DNA from: Sphingobacterium gobiense
GTDB taxonomy: Bacteria; Bacteroidota; Bacteroidia; Sphingobacteriales; Sphingobacteriaceae
Reading direction: 5' to 3'
Assembly (NCBI RefSeq): GCF_002980575.1
Contig: NZ_PVBS01000001.1
Location: 1,674,001-1,738,000 of the forward strand
DNA: 64,000 nt
Numbering within the stretch: position 1 is the first letter of the stretch; each line of letters starts with the position of its first letter. The notes under the pieces were generated by a model, which saw nothing but the letters and a program-made list of their open reading frames with translations, was not told where the DNA came from and made no database searches. Both the position numbers and the translations under genes were made by a program. Below are positions 43,692 to 52,968 of the stretch, piece by piece.

Positions 43692-43735
43692 GAATTGAAT
43701 TGGGTTGCAAAACGCGACTTCAAAAAACAGATAAT
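43690..43735. repeat. 46-bp dispersed repeat, copy 2 (ORF6N-derived)
   Basis: Shares about 42 of 46 positions with 26866-26911. On the minus strand it encodes FLKSRFATQFNS, close to the ORF6N motif LKSRFATS. Confidence 0.55.
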
Positions 43736-43739
43736 TTTA

Positions 43740-44099
43740 TCATTGGTTTGTTTCTTTTATCACCTTTATGCGTTTATTATTTTTAGCTGCTTCCTTTCCC
43801 CATTGGGCAACGGATTGAAGCAACGGAATGAGAGTTTTTCCAAATTCGGTTAATTCATAATCCACTTTCAAGGGTGGTTTACTGGTATGAACGGTGCGTT
43901 TGACCAAACCGTCTTCTTCCATCTCTTTTAATTGCAGGCTCAATGTTCGCTCCGTTATTACAGGGCATTCTTTTCTCAATTCACTATATCGTTTTTTTTC
44001 AATTAAATGAATGAGGATAACTGCTTTCCATTTTCCGCCTATATATTTCATTGTCAGGCTCGTACCGCATGGGAATTGCTTGTCGTCTATACTATACAT
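43740..44099 (-). CDS. HxlR-family redox-responsive repressor
   Basis: 119 aa winged helix: FPCGTSLTMKYIGGKWKAVILIHL, RYSELRKECPVITERTLSLQLKEME. A single Cys near residue 8 and another near 45 are as in HxlR/YodB proteins that sense quinones or aldehydes through Cys. Divergent from nitroreductase; a dyad ACTRTA-N5-TATAGT precedes nitroreductase and the next gene. Confidence 0.87.
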   Translation of the reverse strand: MYSIDDKQFPCGTSLTMKYIGGKWKAVILIHLIEKKRYSELRKECPVITERTLSLQLKEMEEDGLVKRTVHTSKPPLKVDYELTEFGKTLIPLLQSVAQWGKEAAKNNKRIKVIKETNQ

Positions 44100-44157
44100 C
44101 TGCTACTATCAATTTTGACCGTTATTGCAAAGATATTATACTATACATAATTTTGCA

Positions 44158-44174
44158 ACTGTAAAAAGTATAGT
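44158..44174 (+). promoter_or_regulatory. HxlR operator upstream of the nitroreductase gene
   Basis: ACTGTA-AAAAG-TATAGT lies 19 bp before the start codon of the nitroreductase gene, in the 94-bp divergent region with hxlR. A second ACTATAC runs at 44139-44145. The perfect version is at 44810-44826. Confidence 0.65.
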
Positions 44175-44193
44175 TTAATTAAATATAGTAAAA

Positions 44194-44793
44194 ATGAGTT
44201 TTTTTGACATCGCAAAAAACAGGTACACAACTAAAACGTACAACCCAAATGAGAGAATTTCGGAAGACACCGTAGAGAAACTGAAAGAGATTATAAGATT
44301 GAGCCCGTCGTCTATCAATAGTCAGCCTTGGAAATTTACGTTTGTTTCAGATGAAAGTACAAAGCAAAAATTGGCGGATGCTTCCTATTGGAATGCGGGA
44401 AGAATTAATGAAGCGAGCCACTTGATTGTATTTAGTGCAATAGATGATATTGAAAAATTTGAACAACAAATTAAGGAAAATTTACCCGAAGGTTCTGTTA
44501 ACTATTATAACCAATTTGTGAAGCCCAAGGGCAATACAGAAATCAAATATTGGTTGCGACACCAAGTATATCTTTCTCTTGGTTTTTTCCTTTCAGCTTG
44601 CGCAAGTCTGAATATCGATAGTACGCCAATGGAGGGATTAATAAATGATGAATACGACAATATACTACCATTGAACGGCTATAAAACACTGTTTGCAGTT
44701 GCCATCGGTTATAGGAATCCCGAAGATGCTAATCAGCCGTCCGTCAGCCCGAAATCCCGTTTACCGTTAGAACAAATTGTCCAATCTATTTAA
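44194..44793 (+). CDS. Oxygen-insensitive nitroreductase-family protein
   Basis: 199 aa. FMN-binding nitroreductase fold: RYTTKTYNPNERISEDTVEK, RLSPSSINSQPWKF, ACASLNIDSTPMEGLINDEYDNI. Reduces nitro compounds or quinones by NAD(P)H. Together with the following quinone-reductase-like gene it forms a detoxification pair under HxlR control. Confidence 0.9.
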   Translation: MSFFDIAKNRYTTKTYNPNERISEDTVEKLKEIIRLSPSSINSQPWKFTFVSDESTKQKLADASYWNAGRINEASHLIVFSAIDDIEKFEQQIKENLPEGSVNYYNQFVKPKGNTEIKYWLRHQVYLSLGFFLSACASLNIDSTPMEGLINDEYDNILPLNGYKTLFAVAIGYRNPEDANQPSVSPKSRLPLEQIVQSI

Positions 44794-44809
44794 TCATAAA
44801 AAAATTGCA

Positions 44810-44826
44810 ACTATAATTTTTATAGT
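44810..44826 (+). promoter_or_regulatory. HxlR operator upstream of the quinone reductase-like gene
   Basis: ACTATA-ATTTT-TATAGT is a perfect dyad, 9 bp before the start at 44835. Both operators are preceded by TTGCA, so they share a 20-bp core. Confidence 0.7.
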
Positions 44827-44834
44827 AAAAAAGT

Positions 44835-45380
44835 ATGGCATTAATTATTTTAGCACACCCAAATTTCGATCAATCGTTTGCAAACAAAACGATTATTGAA
44901 GAGTTACAGAAAAGCAATTTGGAATTAGAAATCCGAAATCTTTACAATTTATATCCTGATTTTAACATTGATATAAAAGCGGAACAGGAAGCATTACTAC
45001 GTCACCAGACTATTGTTTTTCAGTATCCTTTTTATTGGTTGAACATTACTCCAATGTTGAAGCAATGGTTCGATTTGGTATTTGAATATCAGTTCGCTTA
45101 TGGTTCGAAAGGCGATAAATTAAAAGGAAAAGACTTCTTGCCTAGTTTCACGGTAGGGTCGCCAGAGGAAGCATATAGGCCGTTGGGAAAACATCATTTC
45201 AGGATTTATGAATTTTGCAAAAATATGGAACAGTTGGCGTATTATTCACAGATGAATTACATTGACCCTATTTATTTTCATGGTACATCCCTGAACGTTG
45301 GGTACACAGTGGACGATGTTAGAAACAGAGCAAAAGATCACGCTAATAGATTAATAGTAAAATTGGAAGAGGTACTTTAG
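44835..45380 (+). CDS. NAD(P)H dehydrogenase (quinone), flavodoxin-like
   Basis: 181 aa. LIILAHPNFDQSFANKTI starts the fold; FQYPFYWLNITPMLKQWFDLVF is the MdaB/KefF-like second signature, followed by GSPEEAYRPLG. Transfers two electrons to quinones. Its own HxlR-type dyad suggests separate transcription. It converges with the response-regulator gene, overlapping its end by 4 bp. Confidence 0.88.
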   Translation: MALIILAHPNFDQSFANKTIIEELQKSNLELEIRNLYNLYPDFNIDIKAEQEALLRHQTIVFQYPFYWLNITPMLKQWFDLVFEYQFAYGSKGDKLKGKDFLPSFTVGSPEEAYRPLGKHHFRIYEFCKNMEQLAYYSQMNYIDPIYFHGTSLNVGYTVDDVRNRAKDHANRLIVKLEEVL

Positions 45381-45988
45381 ATAAACTTCATTTCTGTGGC
45401 CTTATGGATCAAGGAGGCCGAATTGGTCACGCCAAATTTCTGCAGCAGGTTGCGGCGATGGCTTTCGACGGTCAGTGGACTGATAAACATCTGTTCGCCG
45501 ATTTTTGCGGTGGTATGCCCCTGCGCCATCAGCGTGAGTACCTCGCGCTCGCGCTGGCTAACCGTAGGTATATCGTCTTGTTTGTTGGTCAGGATAAAAC
45601 TCATCTCTTTGCTCAGCACCTGCTCCCCCCGCATCACGGCTTCGATTCCTTCGATCAGTTCGTCGGTAGAGACATTTTTTAGCAGGTATCCCAGTGCTCC
45701 CGCTTTTAGCATGCGTGAGGCAATGCTTCCCTCGTTGAGATTACTGATGGCAATGACCTGCGTATCTGGGTATTTTTTTTTGATGATTTCTGTTGCGTCG
45801 ATACCATTCATCTCGGGCATATTGATATCCATAAGGACCACATCGACGGCTTCGGTTGTCAAAAATTCGAATGCGTCTTTCGCGCTGCTAAATGAACCGC
45901 GTAGTACGATCGTCGACGTGTTTTTCAAGATAAATTCGAAGCCATTTAACACGAGCGGATGATCATCGATTATAATTACTGAAATCAT
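45377..45988 (-). CDS. NarL-type response regulator
   Basis: 203 aa. Receiver domain (1-120) with IIDDHPLVLNG, phospho-Asp in VVLMDINMPEMNG and Lys in GYLLKN; LuxR HTH (about 145-200: VSQREREVLTLMAQGHTTAKIGEQMFISPLTVESHRRNLLQKFG). The partner kinase gene begins upstream; the two are separated by one base. Targets not known. Confidence 0.92.
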   Translation of the reverse strand: MISVIIIDDHPLVLNGFEFILKNTSTIVLRGSFSSAKDAFEFLTTEAVDVVLMDINMPEMNGIDATEIIKKKYPDTQVIAISNLNEGSIASRMLKAGALGYLLKNVSTDELIEGIEAVMRGEQVLSKEMSFILTNKQDDIPTVSQREREVLTLMAQGHTTAKIGEQMFISPLTVESHRRNLLQKFGVTNSASLIHKATEMKFI

Positions 45989-45989
45989 A

Positions 45990-47978
45990 TTATTCGGCTA
46001 GTTCAAATTGAATGTGAAACGATGCGCCTTTTCCTATGGTCGCATCGATCTCCAGATGCCCATTTAAAATCTCTACCCGGTTACGAATATTAGATAGTCC
46101 TATCCCTTCCCGTTTGGAATCATCCATAGATGGATCAAATCCCTTGCCATTATCTTCTACGGTAATATAAAAATAACCATCCGCCTCCGAACACTGCACC
46201 CAGATTTGGGTTGCGCCGCTATGTTTTACAGCATTGGTGAGCAGTTCCTGCACAATCCGGTATACGGCAATCAGAAAAGACTGGCTGTAATCCGTCCGCA
46301 AATTAGTGGCTTGAAAATCTATCTGCAACTGCGGTTGGTCCATGGCATTGCACAGATCTCGCAGGGATGCCTCCAGCCCCATATACAATAAAGACTCTGG
46401 CATCATATTACGGGCTATTCGTCGAAGTTCATTCACCGAATGGTCCATTTGGTTGATAAGTGTATATAAATCCATTGATGAATCTGTCTGTGGTTGTGCT
46501 TTAGCTTCCCTATTCGCAACTGCCGATAATTTGAGCTTCACGGCGGCCAGCATACCGCCCAGACCGTCGTGCAGATCGCGTGCTATCCGGCTGCGTTCTC
46601 TTTCTTGTCCTTGCAACATGGCATTGAAGAGGTTGAGTTTTTCCCGTTGTGCAGCCAGTCTCTTTTTGCTTCTGGCCGATATGTACCAGATGAAGCTAAG
46701 CATAGCGAGCACAATTGTCGTGAGCAGGAAGATACCGGCAAGTGTGCGTGTGCGCTGAATCGCGAACTGTTGCTGTTGGTTGGCTGCTTTTACCCGTAAG
46801 AGCTCATTCTCTTTTTCGGCTGTTTGGTATTTCTTCTCCAGTTCGAGCGTTAATGCTGCGCCTTTATCTGTTAGAAGGGTGTCCAGCACAATTTTATACT
46901 TCTCAAACCATTTTACAGATTCCTCATATGCTCCCAATTGTGCCGCGGTAGTGGCGAGATGATAATAAACCGTTTGCTTATTCTTCAGCGAAGGATTTTT
47001 TTCGATGTAGGGCAGTATCTCTCGCAGTTTGGCCATCGCTTGTGCTGGCTGGTTTGCGGTTTTAAATGCTGCAGACTGGCTGAAAAGAATGGACGCAACC
47101 ATATCGCTGTTATTCTGCGCTTTTGCGCCGATGAGGGCTTTTTCGAAATGGAAGTTTGCCTGATCGAAATTGACCTGTTTCTGCCAGTAGCTTCCTTCTA
47201 CATCGTGATAAACCGGGAGGTAAGAAGAAGCGGGCACTAATGTTGCGGTATGGGCAGCGCTGTCCAGCAGGGTCCGGGCGCGTATATGGTCTTGCTGGAG
47301 TAACGCATTACGGGCTGCGTTGACATATAGTGTAAAGCGTTGTTCACCTGCTTCTTGTTTGCCTTCTAACAACACCAACGCATTGTCGTAGTATTCCTCG
47401 GCTTTGCTGTATTCTTGCAGATTCATCAATGCCATGGCTACATTCTGAAGATTATTGCCCCAAAGCGTAGAATCTTTAATGCTTTTGGCCATTGGAATTA
47501 CCTGATTGATGAGTACCTGCACATATTCGTGTTCTTTGCCTTCGCGTTGCAAGAGTGCTCCGTAACTTCCCCACAAACGAGCCCGATAGCGTGTCCCTGA
47601 AATCTTGTTTTTGGCGGGTACATCTCGGCGAAGATAGGCGTCTGCCTGCATATATAATTCCTTTGCTTTAGCAGGGTCAATGTTAAACTGAATAGCTGCG
47701 CGATAGAAACTTAATAGTCCTTGGTAATAGCTCGTATTCGCTTTATCACCCAGCAATTTTTGGCTATCGGATACGTAGTGTAACGCTTTTTCTGTGTCGT
47801 AGTCGGACCAGAAAAAGCTTAGCTCCAATAATGCGTGTGCTCTTTCCTCGCTGTTTTCGATCTGCTGCAGCTGCCGGTACAAACTGTCGCCGTAGTGCGT
47901 CAGCTGCGCTTGTGATTGCGCAAATATATTCGCGATGGAAAGTAGTGCATACGCAAGAAGAGACAGTAGTTTGTGCAT
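45990..47978 (-). CDS. Sensor histidine kinase with TPR region (NarX/DesK type)
   Basis: 662 aa. Signal peptide (1-20), a periplasmic TPR domain of seven or so repeats (40-400), one transmembrane helix (about 412-432), a coiled coil and the HisKA_3 domain (ERSRIARDLHDGLGGMLAAVKLKL, His in DLHDG), then an HATPase (NAVKHSGA, DNGKGFD, GIGLSNIRNRVEIL). It phosphorylates the adjacent NarL-type regulator. The stimulus is not known. Confidence 0.92.
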   Translation of the reverse strand: MHKLLSLLAYALLSIANIFAQSQAQLTHYGDSLYRQLQQIENSEERAHALLELSFFWSDYDTEKALHYVSDSQKLLGDKANTSYYQGLLSFYRAAIQFNIDPAKAKELYMQADAYLRRDVPAKNKISGTRYRARLWGSYGALLQREGKEHEYVQVLINQVIPMAKSIKDSTLWGNNLQNVAMALMNLQEYSKAEEYYDNALVLLEGKQEAGEQRFTLYVNAARNALLQQDHIRARTLLDSAAHTATLVPASSYLPVYHDVEGSYWQKQVNFDQANFHFEKALIGAKAQNNSDMVASILFSQSAAFKTANQPAQAMAKLREILPYIEKNPSLKNKQTVYYHLATTAAQLGAYEESVKWFEKYKIVLDTLLTDKGAALTLELEKKYQTAEKENELLRVKAANQQQQFAIQRTRTLAGIFLLTTIVLAMLSFIWYISARSKKRLAAQREKLNLFNAMLQGQERERSRIARDLHDGLGGMLAAVKLKLSAVANREAKAQPQTDSSMDLYTLINQMDHSVNELRRIARNMMPESLLYMGLEASLRDLCNAMDQPQLQIDFQATNLRTDYSQSFLIAVYRIVQELLTNAVKHSGATQIWVQCSEADGYFYITVEDNGKGFDPSMDDSKREGIGLSNIRNRVEILNGHLEIDATIGKGASFHIQFELAE

Positions 47979-48055
47979 TATTTTAACAGACTGTTTTTTT
48001 GAAATTACAGATTTATCCGCAGATTAACAATCTGGAACCACGGACCGTTTTCATC

Positions 48056-49033
48056 TTACCGCCAGATCATCTGCCCACCTGCCGTTTCAATCCTGTCTTT
48101 TCCTTTCACGAAAACGGGGATTACGCCGGGCGTGTTTGGCGCAATGGGGTCCACATTATATTCTTTGCCGTCGTTAGGGATAATCTTTAAAGACCACGTC
48201 CAGCCAAATGGACCGGTCTGTTTGTACTCAGTGCCTACCAACAGGTATTTTCCATCGGGCGAAAACTCGGGCACAGATTCTTTAAAATTACTGGTGGTCA
48301 CCTGTTTCAGGTTTGACCCATCCATACCCATGGTGTACACATGGTTTGCAATGCGCACGGCAAGTTGGTTGCCCGCTGGATTGACGGCCACGTCGCCCCA
48401 GTCTTCGTAATTCATCTCTTTGAGCAAACTACCGGATGTATACGGCGGATCTAAACGAATAATATAATTATTGTGTACAATCAACAGCGAATTGCCGGGG
48501 AGCCATAAGCGTTGGTCGTTGAAACCGAATTCCTGCCCGTTGATATCGTGGATACGGCCGACAAACTCGCCATTTCGTTTTAGGATCGTGATACCGTCCT
48601 CCTTATCGTTTGAAAGCACCAGGATATGACTGTTATCGTACGACAGATATCCCGTACAGTATGCATTCAATCCCGGACTATGGTACACAAACTCCTCTAC
48701 GATGCTGCCATCGTTAATATCGCTGAGGGTAAAACGTATGGGGTATTGACCGAATGTCTGTTCATCCACCACGGTGAGTTTGTATTTGCCATCCCGGGAG
48801 ATGTCAAAATTGTTGAGGTCGGAATCATCGGGAATAAAGGCCGATCCTATTCCGTCTGGCAGACTCACTTTGAGGATTCCCTCGGTCGCCCAGTCGTAAT
48901 ATATCGTTCCTTTTAACGTGGATGGGTAACCACCGTCATCGCCATCTGGTCCGTTGTCATCTTTTGAACAGCTTATACTGAAGATCAACGTTAAGCCAAT
49001 CAATATTAGTTTTAAAGCGCTTTGATTTACCAT
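48056..49033 (-). CDS. TolB/WD40-like beta-propeller lipoprotein
   Basis: 325 aa. Lipobox FSISCSKDD, a Gly/Asp-rich linker, then repeated FSPDGKYLLVGTE-type blades (PEFSPDGKYL, NPAGNQLAVR). A surface-attached propeller with no enzyme motif. Its start faces the mirror-array region at 49201-49353. Confidence 0.75.
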   Translation of the reverse strand: MVNQSALKLILIGLTLIFSISCSKDDNGPDGDDGGYPSTLKGTIYYDWATEGILKVSLPDGIGSAFIPDDSDLNNFDISRDGKYKLTVVDEQTFGQYPIRFTLSDINDGSIVEEFVYHSPGLNAYCTGYLSYDNSHILVLSNDKEDGITILKRNGEFVGRIHDINGQEFGFNDQRLWLPGNSLLIVHNNYIIRLDPPYTSGSLLKEMNYEDWGDVAVNPAGNQLAVRIANHVYTMGMDGSNLKQVTTSNFKESVPEFSPDGKYLLVGTEYKQTGPFGWTWSLKIIPNDGKEYNVDPIAPNTPGVIPVFVKGKDRIETAGGQMIWR

Positions 49034-49200
49034 GCTTTTAGCTATTTAGTTCCATTTTTCGAGTCGGTGCTGTTACCCATATGTCAATGGTAGGTAACGT
49101 ATACATCGCTTTATAACAAAAATAACCACAATAGCGTGGCGAATCAATCCACGAAAACAAGGATTTTGACACGGCAGGGAGACATCATCGTCTTGAACCT

Positions 49201-49353
49201 TGTTCGCATCTTGTTCGCATCTTGTTCGGAAGATTACCGGCATTCTACCGGTAAATTACCGTGTATTTACCGTGTTGCACACGTTAAATATACGGTAAGT
49301 ACACGGTAAATCGTCGTTGAAGGGGCGAACAGAGTCCGAACAGTGTATAAACA
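49201..49353. repeat. Second mirror array: 7+7 hexamers, 11-nt period
   Basis: Left arm: TGTTCG at 49201, 49212, 49223; TTACCG at 49234, 49256, 49267 and CTACCG at 49245. Right arm: CGTTAA 49282, CGGTAA 49293 and 49304, CGTTGA 49315, CGAACA 49326 and 49337, TAAACA 49348. Every step is 11 nt and the centre is 49277. Outer TGTTCG faces CGAACA, inner TTACCG faces CGGTAA, so the motif change is mirrored. It lies between the propeller lipoprotein and MutS genes. Confidence 0.92.
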
Positions 49354-49443
49354 AAGGCTAAATAGCATTCGAAAATAATCATATATTTATCGTAGTTTAG
49401 TTTTATCATCCACAGGCATATATGTTTGCACAACCAGCACAAC

Positions 49444-50724
49444 ATGGAGAATAACATTACGAATGTTAGTGATTTAAATATCAAAACGGATATCCTGGAA
49501 GTATTTGATAATACCCTTCATAACTACTCTAGGGATAGATTACTCGATATTCTCCTGACCCCGCTTCCAAATATCGATGCGATAAATAATCGCCAACAAA
49601 TACTTAAAGGATTTCTTGCCAACAAAAAGTTATTGGAGAGGTATTTTTACAATAGTCGGGATTTCAGCGATGTGCATACACTCTTAACGAAGTCCGACAA
49701 CAGAAAATTAAACTTCCGTTTTAAATTGTCGTTATTGTTTAACAGAGCAAAGCGTAATGCAGCTATGGGTATCTATATCCAACTTATTATATTTTTACAG
49801 CAGCAATATACGCTCATCTCCAATTTTATGGACACCGATACCTTCCCTGACTCCTACAAATACGAGATCAAGAGCTTAAAAAAGTATTTTCTGAACTTTG
49901 AACTGGATTTTTTCAGCACACTTATACGCGAAAACAAGTTTAAAATTGCTCATATAGTCGCTCTCCAAAAGAAGATTAATGAATTGCAGAAGACGGAAAC
50001 GAACGACTTTTTTAAACGTTTATTTACATTTGAATCGCTATTATCCCTAAGTATATCCATTCATAAAAGAGGTTTTATCTTCCCTAGCATTGGAGATCCG
50101 GCATTTACAATCAGGGGTGTTTACCATCCGCTATTACCTAAGCCCATACGTAACGGCGTATCGCTAGACAAGCAAGTCGTGTTGATCACGGGGCCAAACA
50201 TGGCCGGCAAATCTACTTTCTTAAAAGCTATCGCCATATCCGTTTATTTAGGCCATCTAGGTATTGCTATTCCTGCGGAAGAAGCTAAATTTCCATTTTT
50301 CCAGAACATCTGCATATATATTAATCATACGGACAATTTACGACAGGGTTTTAGCCATTTTTTACGTGAGGTTAAAAATCTCAAAGAGGTTGCGCTTAAA
50401 GCATCGGAAGGCACACCTACCTTCGCCATTTTTGATGAAATATTTAAGGGTACCAATATGAACGATGCATTGCAGATTACGCGGACCACTACACAGGGTC
50501 TTGCGCAATTCCATAAATCGGTGTTCTTTATATCGACACATATGGATGAATTAAAAGATATGGCATCAACAGCCGTTAATTCTTATTTCTTAGACTGCAA
50601 AGTGGAAGACGGGATTCCGAAATTTAGCTACCAACTGAAAGAGGGCTGGTCCAGTGTCCAGATTGGTAAGATATTGTTTAAAAATGAGGGACTTTATAAT
50701 ATCTTCAAACCGTCTGGGAGCTGA
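49444..50724 (+). CDS. MutS-family ATPase without mismatch-recognition domain
   Basis: 426 aa from the ATG at 49444 (MENNITNVSD). A helical core (about 20-225) like MutS domain III leads to the ATPase: LITGPNMAGKSTF (Walker A), FAIFDEIFKGTNMNDA (Walker B), FFISTHMDEL. The N-terminal mismatch domain and the MutS2 Smr domain are both absent. Such short MutS relatives are common in Bacteroidota; their DNA substrate is not established. Confidence 0.87.
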   Translation: MENNITNVSDLNIKTDILEVFDNTLHNYSRDRLLDILLTPLPNIDAINNRQQILKGFLANKKLLERYFYNSRDFSDVHTLLTKSDNRKLNFRFKLSLLFNRAKRNAAMGIYIQLIIFLQQQYTLISNFMDTDTFPDSYKYEIKSLKKYFLNFELDFFSTLIRENKFKIAHIVALQKKINELQKTETNDFFKRLFTFESLLSLSISIHKRGFIFPSIGDPAFTIRGVYHPLLPKPIRNGVSLDKQVVLITGPNMAGKSTFLKAIAISVYLGHLGIAIPAEEAKFPFFQNICIYINHTDNLRQGFSHFLREVKNLKEVALKASEGTPTFAIFDEIFKGTNMNDALQITRTTTQGLAQFHKSVFFISTHMDELKDMASTAVNSYFLDCKVEDGIPKFSYQLKEGWSSVQIGKILFKNEGLYNIFKPSGS

Positions 50725-50769
50725 GATCGAAATTCGCTTAGATATTTCTATTTTAGTTATATTTAGATC

Positions 50770-50997
50770 ATGGACGAAACAAAAGAAAAAAACCTAAAAT
50801 TGGTAAACGAGTATTTCGATAAGCTACGCGCAGATTTGTTAGAGCTGCTTGACAAGCACGACCACGTGAATTTAGATATGGAGCCGCTTGGTGCTGACGA
50901 AGCATGTATGACAGGGAAATACACGCCTTCCGGAACCAGAATAACCATCAAGCAGGGCGATGTAGTGAAGTTTGAGCTTATTGATTATAGGGAATAA
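50770..50997 (+). CDS. Hypothetical small protein (75 aa)
   Basis: Charged N-terminal helix (EKNLKLVNEYFDKLRADLLEL), then strands (GKYTPSGTRITIKQGDVVKF). No family recognised. An ORF6N fragment follows in the same frame straight after the stop, so the C-terminus may be altered by recombination. Confidence 0.45.
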   Translation: MDETKEKNLKLVNEYFDKLRADLLELLDKHDHVNLDMEPLGADEACMTGKYTPSGTRITIKQGDVVKFELIDYRE

Positions 50998-51114
50998 GAC
51001 CAAAATATAGAACTGCTCTTTGAATACATTGACCGACTGCAGGAGAAACAACGGACCTCTCCTGTCGCGTCGAAAGTAAAAAGGGTTATAAGTTTTAAAA
51101 TTGGAGACAACTAA
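50998..51114 (+). pseudogene. ORF6N C-terminal remnant
   Basis: Codons DQNIELLFEYIDRLQEK, then SKVKRVISFKIGDN* equal the C-terminal coiled-coil end of ORF6N proteins; compare DKNIELVFQYFDEL in the 18-kb copy. It lies between the stop at 50995 and the TlpA start. Confidence 0.7.
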
Positions 51115-51117
51115 AGC

Positions 51118-52245
51118 ATGAAGAACAGGTTATATTTACTATTTTTTCTACTATCTATTGGGCACGCATTCGGACAGACTACTTTTACTATCTCCGGTTA
51201 CGGAAAGAAATTACAAGAAGGAGACACACTATACCTGTCGTACGCAGAAAAGGGTAACCATATTTCAGAAAGTACAATAGCCGTAAACCAGCGTTTTTCT
51301 TTTACCGGTGTGGTTAAACACCCTACAAAGGCGAACATCTACAGGAATGAGAACCCAGAAGTGGTGGAATTTACTACCGAGTCGGTAAGTATATATTTAG
51401 AACCGGGTGATATAAAAATTATCAGTCCCGACACGTTAACAGGGGCAAAAATAAGCGGGACGCCCTTAAACGATACATTACAGCTATTACACAGTCAGCT
51501 GGCTACCGTGCGGGAAAGAATGAGATCCATAAAGGACCCCGATTTATTCAATGAAACGGAAAAAAAGGATACAGCATTACTACAGCACAATAAAAGAGAA
51601 TTTGATAAAGCTTATTACGAAGGAGCAGATGTCCAATTAGCTTTTGCAAACCAATATCCGAACTCGTATGTAAGCTTAGACATATTGCTTCAGCTTTCAC
51701 GAATTAACACCTATATTTTCAAGGTAGAAAAGGTATACAATAAACTTGCGGAGTCACTAAAAAATACAGAAAAAGGAAAAACTATTAGCGAAAGAATCAA
51801 AAAGAAGAGCCAAGTAATGGCAGGCATGAAAGCAATTGATTTCAGCATGGAGAATAAAGATGGTAAGATAGTAAGGCTATCCGAATTTGAAGGCAAGTAT
51901 GTCCTTTTAGATTTTTGGGCTTCTTGGTGCGGTCCCTGTCGGGAGGAACATGCGAACCTCATCAACGCCTATCAGCACTATCGGGATAGAGGCTTCGCTA
52001 TTTTGAGTGTATCCATAGATACAGACAAAAACAAATGGAAGGAAGCCATAGAAAAAGACGGCATCACATGGACACAGGCATCAGATTTACGGGGACATAA
52101 AGGTGACGTGTATCTTAAATATGGTATAACATCTATTCCGGCTAACTTTTTAATTGATCCGGACGGGGTAGTCATCGCTAAAGATCTAAAAGGAGAGTTT
52201 TTAAATAGGGAACTAGAAAAGTTATTTTTGACACCGCAACAATAA
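51118..52245 (+). CDS. TlpA-like redoxin with N-terminal DUF4369
   Basis: 375 aa. Signal peptide ends at AFGQ; residues 22-120 form a DUF4369-type beta domain (TISGYGKKLQEGDTLYLSYA); a helical middle region follows. The C-terminal thioredoxin fold starts near 235, with VLLDFWASWCGPCREEH (active site CGPC) and a cis-Pro in TSIPANFLID. Periplasmic disulphide reductase; substrate unknown. Confidence 0.9.
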   Translation: MKNRLYLLFFLLSIGHAFGQTTFTISGYGKKLQEGDTLYLSYAEKGNHISESTIAVNQRFSFTGVVKHPTKANIYRNENPEVVEFTTESVSIYLEPGDIKIISPDTLTGAKISGTPLNDTLQLLHSQLATVRERMRSIKDPDLFNETEKKDTALLQHNKREFDKAYYEGADVQLAFANQYPNSYVSLDILLQLSRINTYIFKVEKVYNKLAESLKNTEKGKTISERIKKKSQVMAGMKAIDFSMENKDGKIVRLSEFEGKYVLLDFWASWCGPCREEHANLINAYQHYRDRGFAILSVSIDTDKNKWKEAIEKDGITWTQASDLRGHKGDVYLKYGITSIPANFLIDPDGVVIAKDLKGEFLNRELEKLFLTPQQ

Positions 52246-52335
52246 CTGAAAGAATGCCTACTTTTCTTGTCTTAGGCGAAGCGCGATTAAAAGTGATTCT
52301 CGTACTATTGCACTGATAACAATTATGCATATACG

Positions 52336-52890
52336 ATGAGAACAGTAAGATTTTGTATCAACATGAGCCTTGACGGTTACTGTGACCACACCGCTTTCAG
52401 TCCTGATGAAGCGGTTTTAGAGTACTTTACTGCCATGATGGACGATGTTGACCTGCTTTTCTTTGGTCGCATCATGTACCAGCTGATGTTTCCATACTGG
52501 CGCGAAGTTGCCCGGGATCAGTCTGGCAGCCCCGCAGAAAATCGATTTGCTGAAAAGCTTAGCGCTATCGATAGCGTTGTCATTTCCCGGTCGTTGGACG
52601 TTGTCGACGAAAACGTTCGTATCGTCCGTAGCCATCCTGCGGAAGAACTTCTGAAATTGAAGCAGCAAGTCGGAAAAACCATTCTGATGGACAGTGTCAG
52701 TCTGCTTCCCGAAATGATTGCCGTCGGTCTTATCGATGAATTTTTTCTTGTTATCCATCCTGTTATTGTGGGTAATGGCAGACATTTGCTAGATACTGGA
52801 AGCCTGCATGAGAAACTTAATCTCAAGCTGGTCGATACCATCAAATTTAAATCTGGATCTATAGCGCTCCATTACGTGAAATACGGTTAA
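52336..52890 (+). CDS. RibD C-terminal/dihydrofolate reductase-like protein
   Basis: 184 aa. MRTVRFCINMSLDGYCDHTA, FFGRIMYQLM and the end LIDEFFLVIHPVIVGNGRHLL match the RibD_C family (NADPH-dependent reductases of dihydrofolate-reductase fold). A full riboflavin gene set is absent, so the substrate may differ. Confidence 0.85.
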   Translation: MRTVRFCINMSLDGYCDHTAFSPDEAVLEYFTAMMDDVDLLFFGRIMYQLMFPYWREVARDQSGSPAENRFAEKLSAIDSVVISRSLDVVDENVRIVRSHPAEELLKLKQQVGKTILMDSVSLLPEMIAVGLIDEFFLVIHPVIVGNGRHLLDTGSLHEKLNLKLVDTIKFKSGSIALHYVKYG

Positions 52891-52968
52891 TGCCATTAAG
52901 TTATGAGTAGAACTATCCGCGTTTACTCGTCCTCCCCTCCTATCAGGAAAAAGGTATTGAACATTTTG

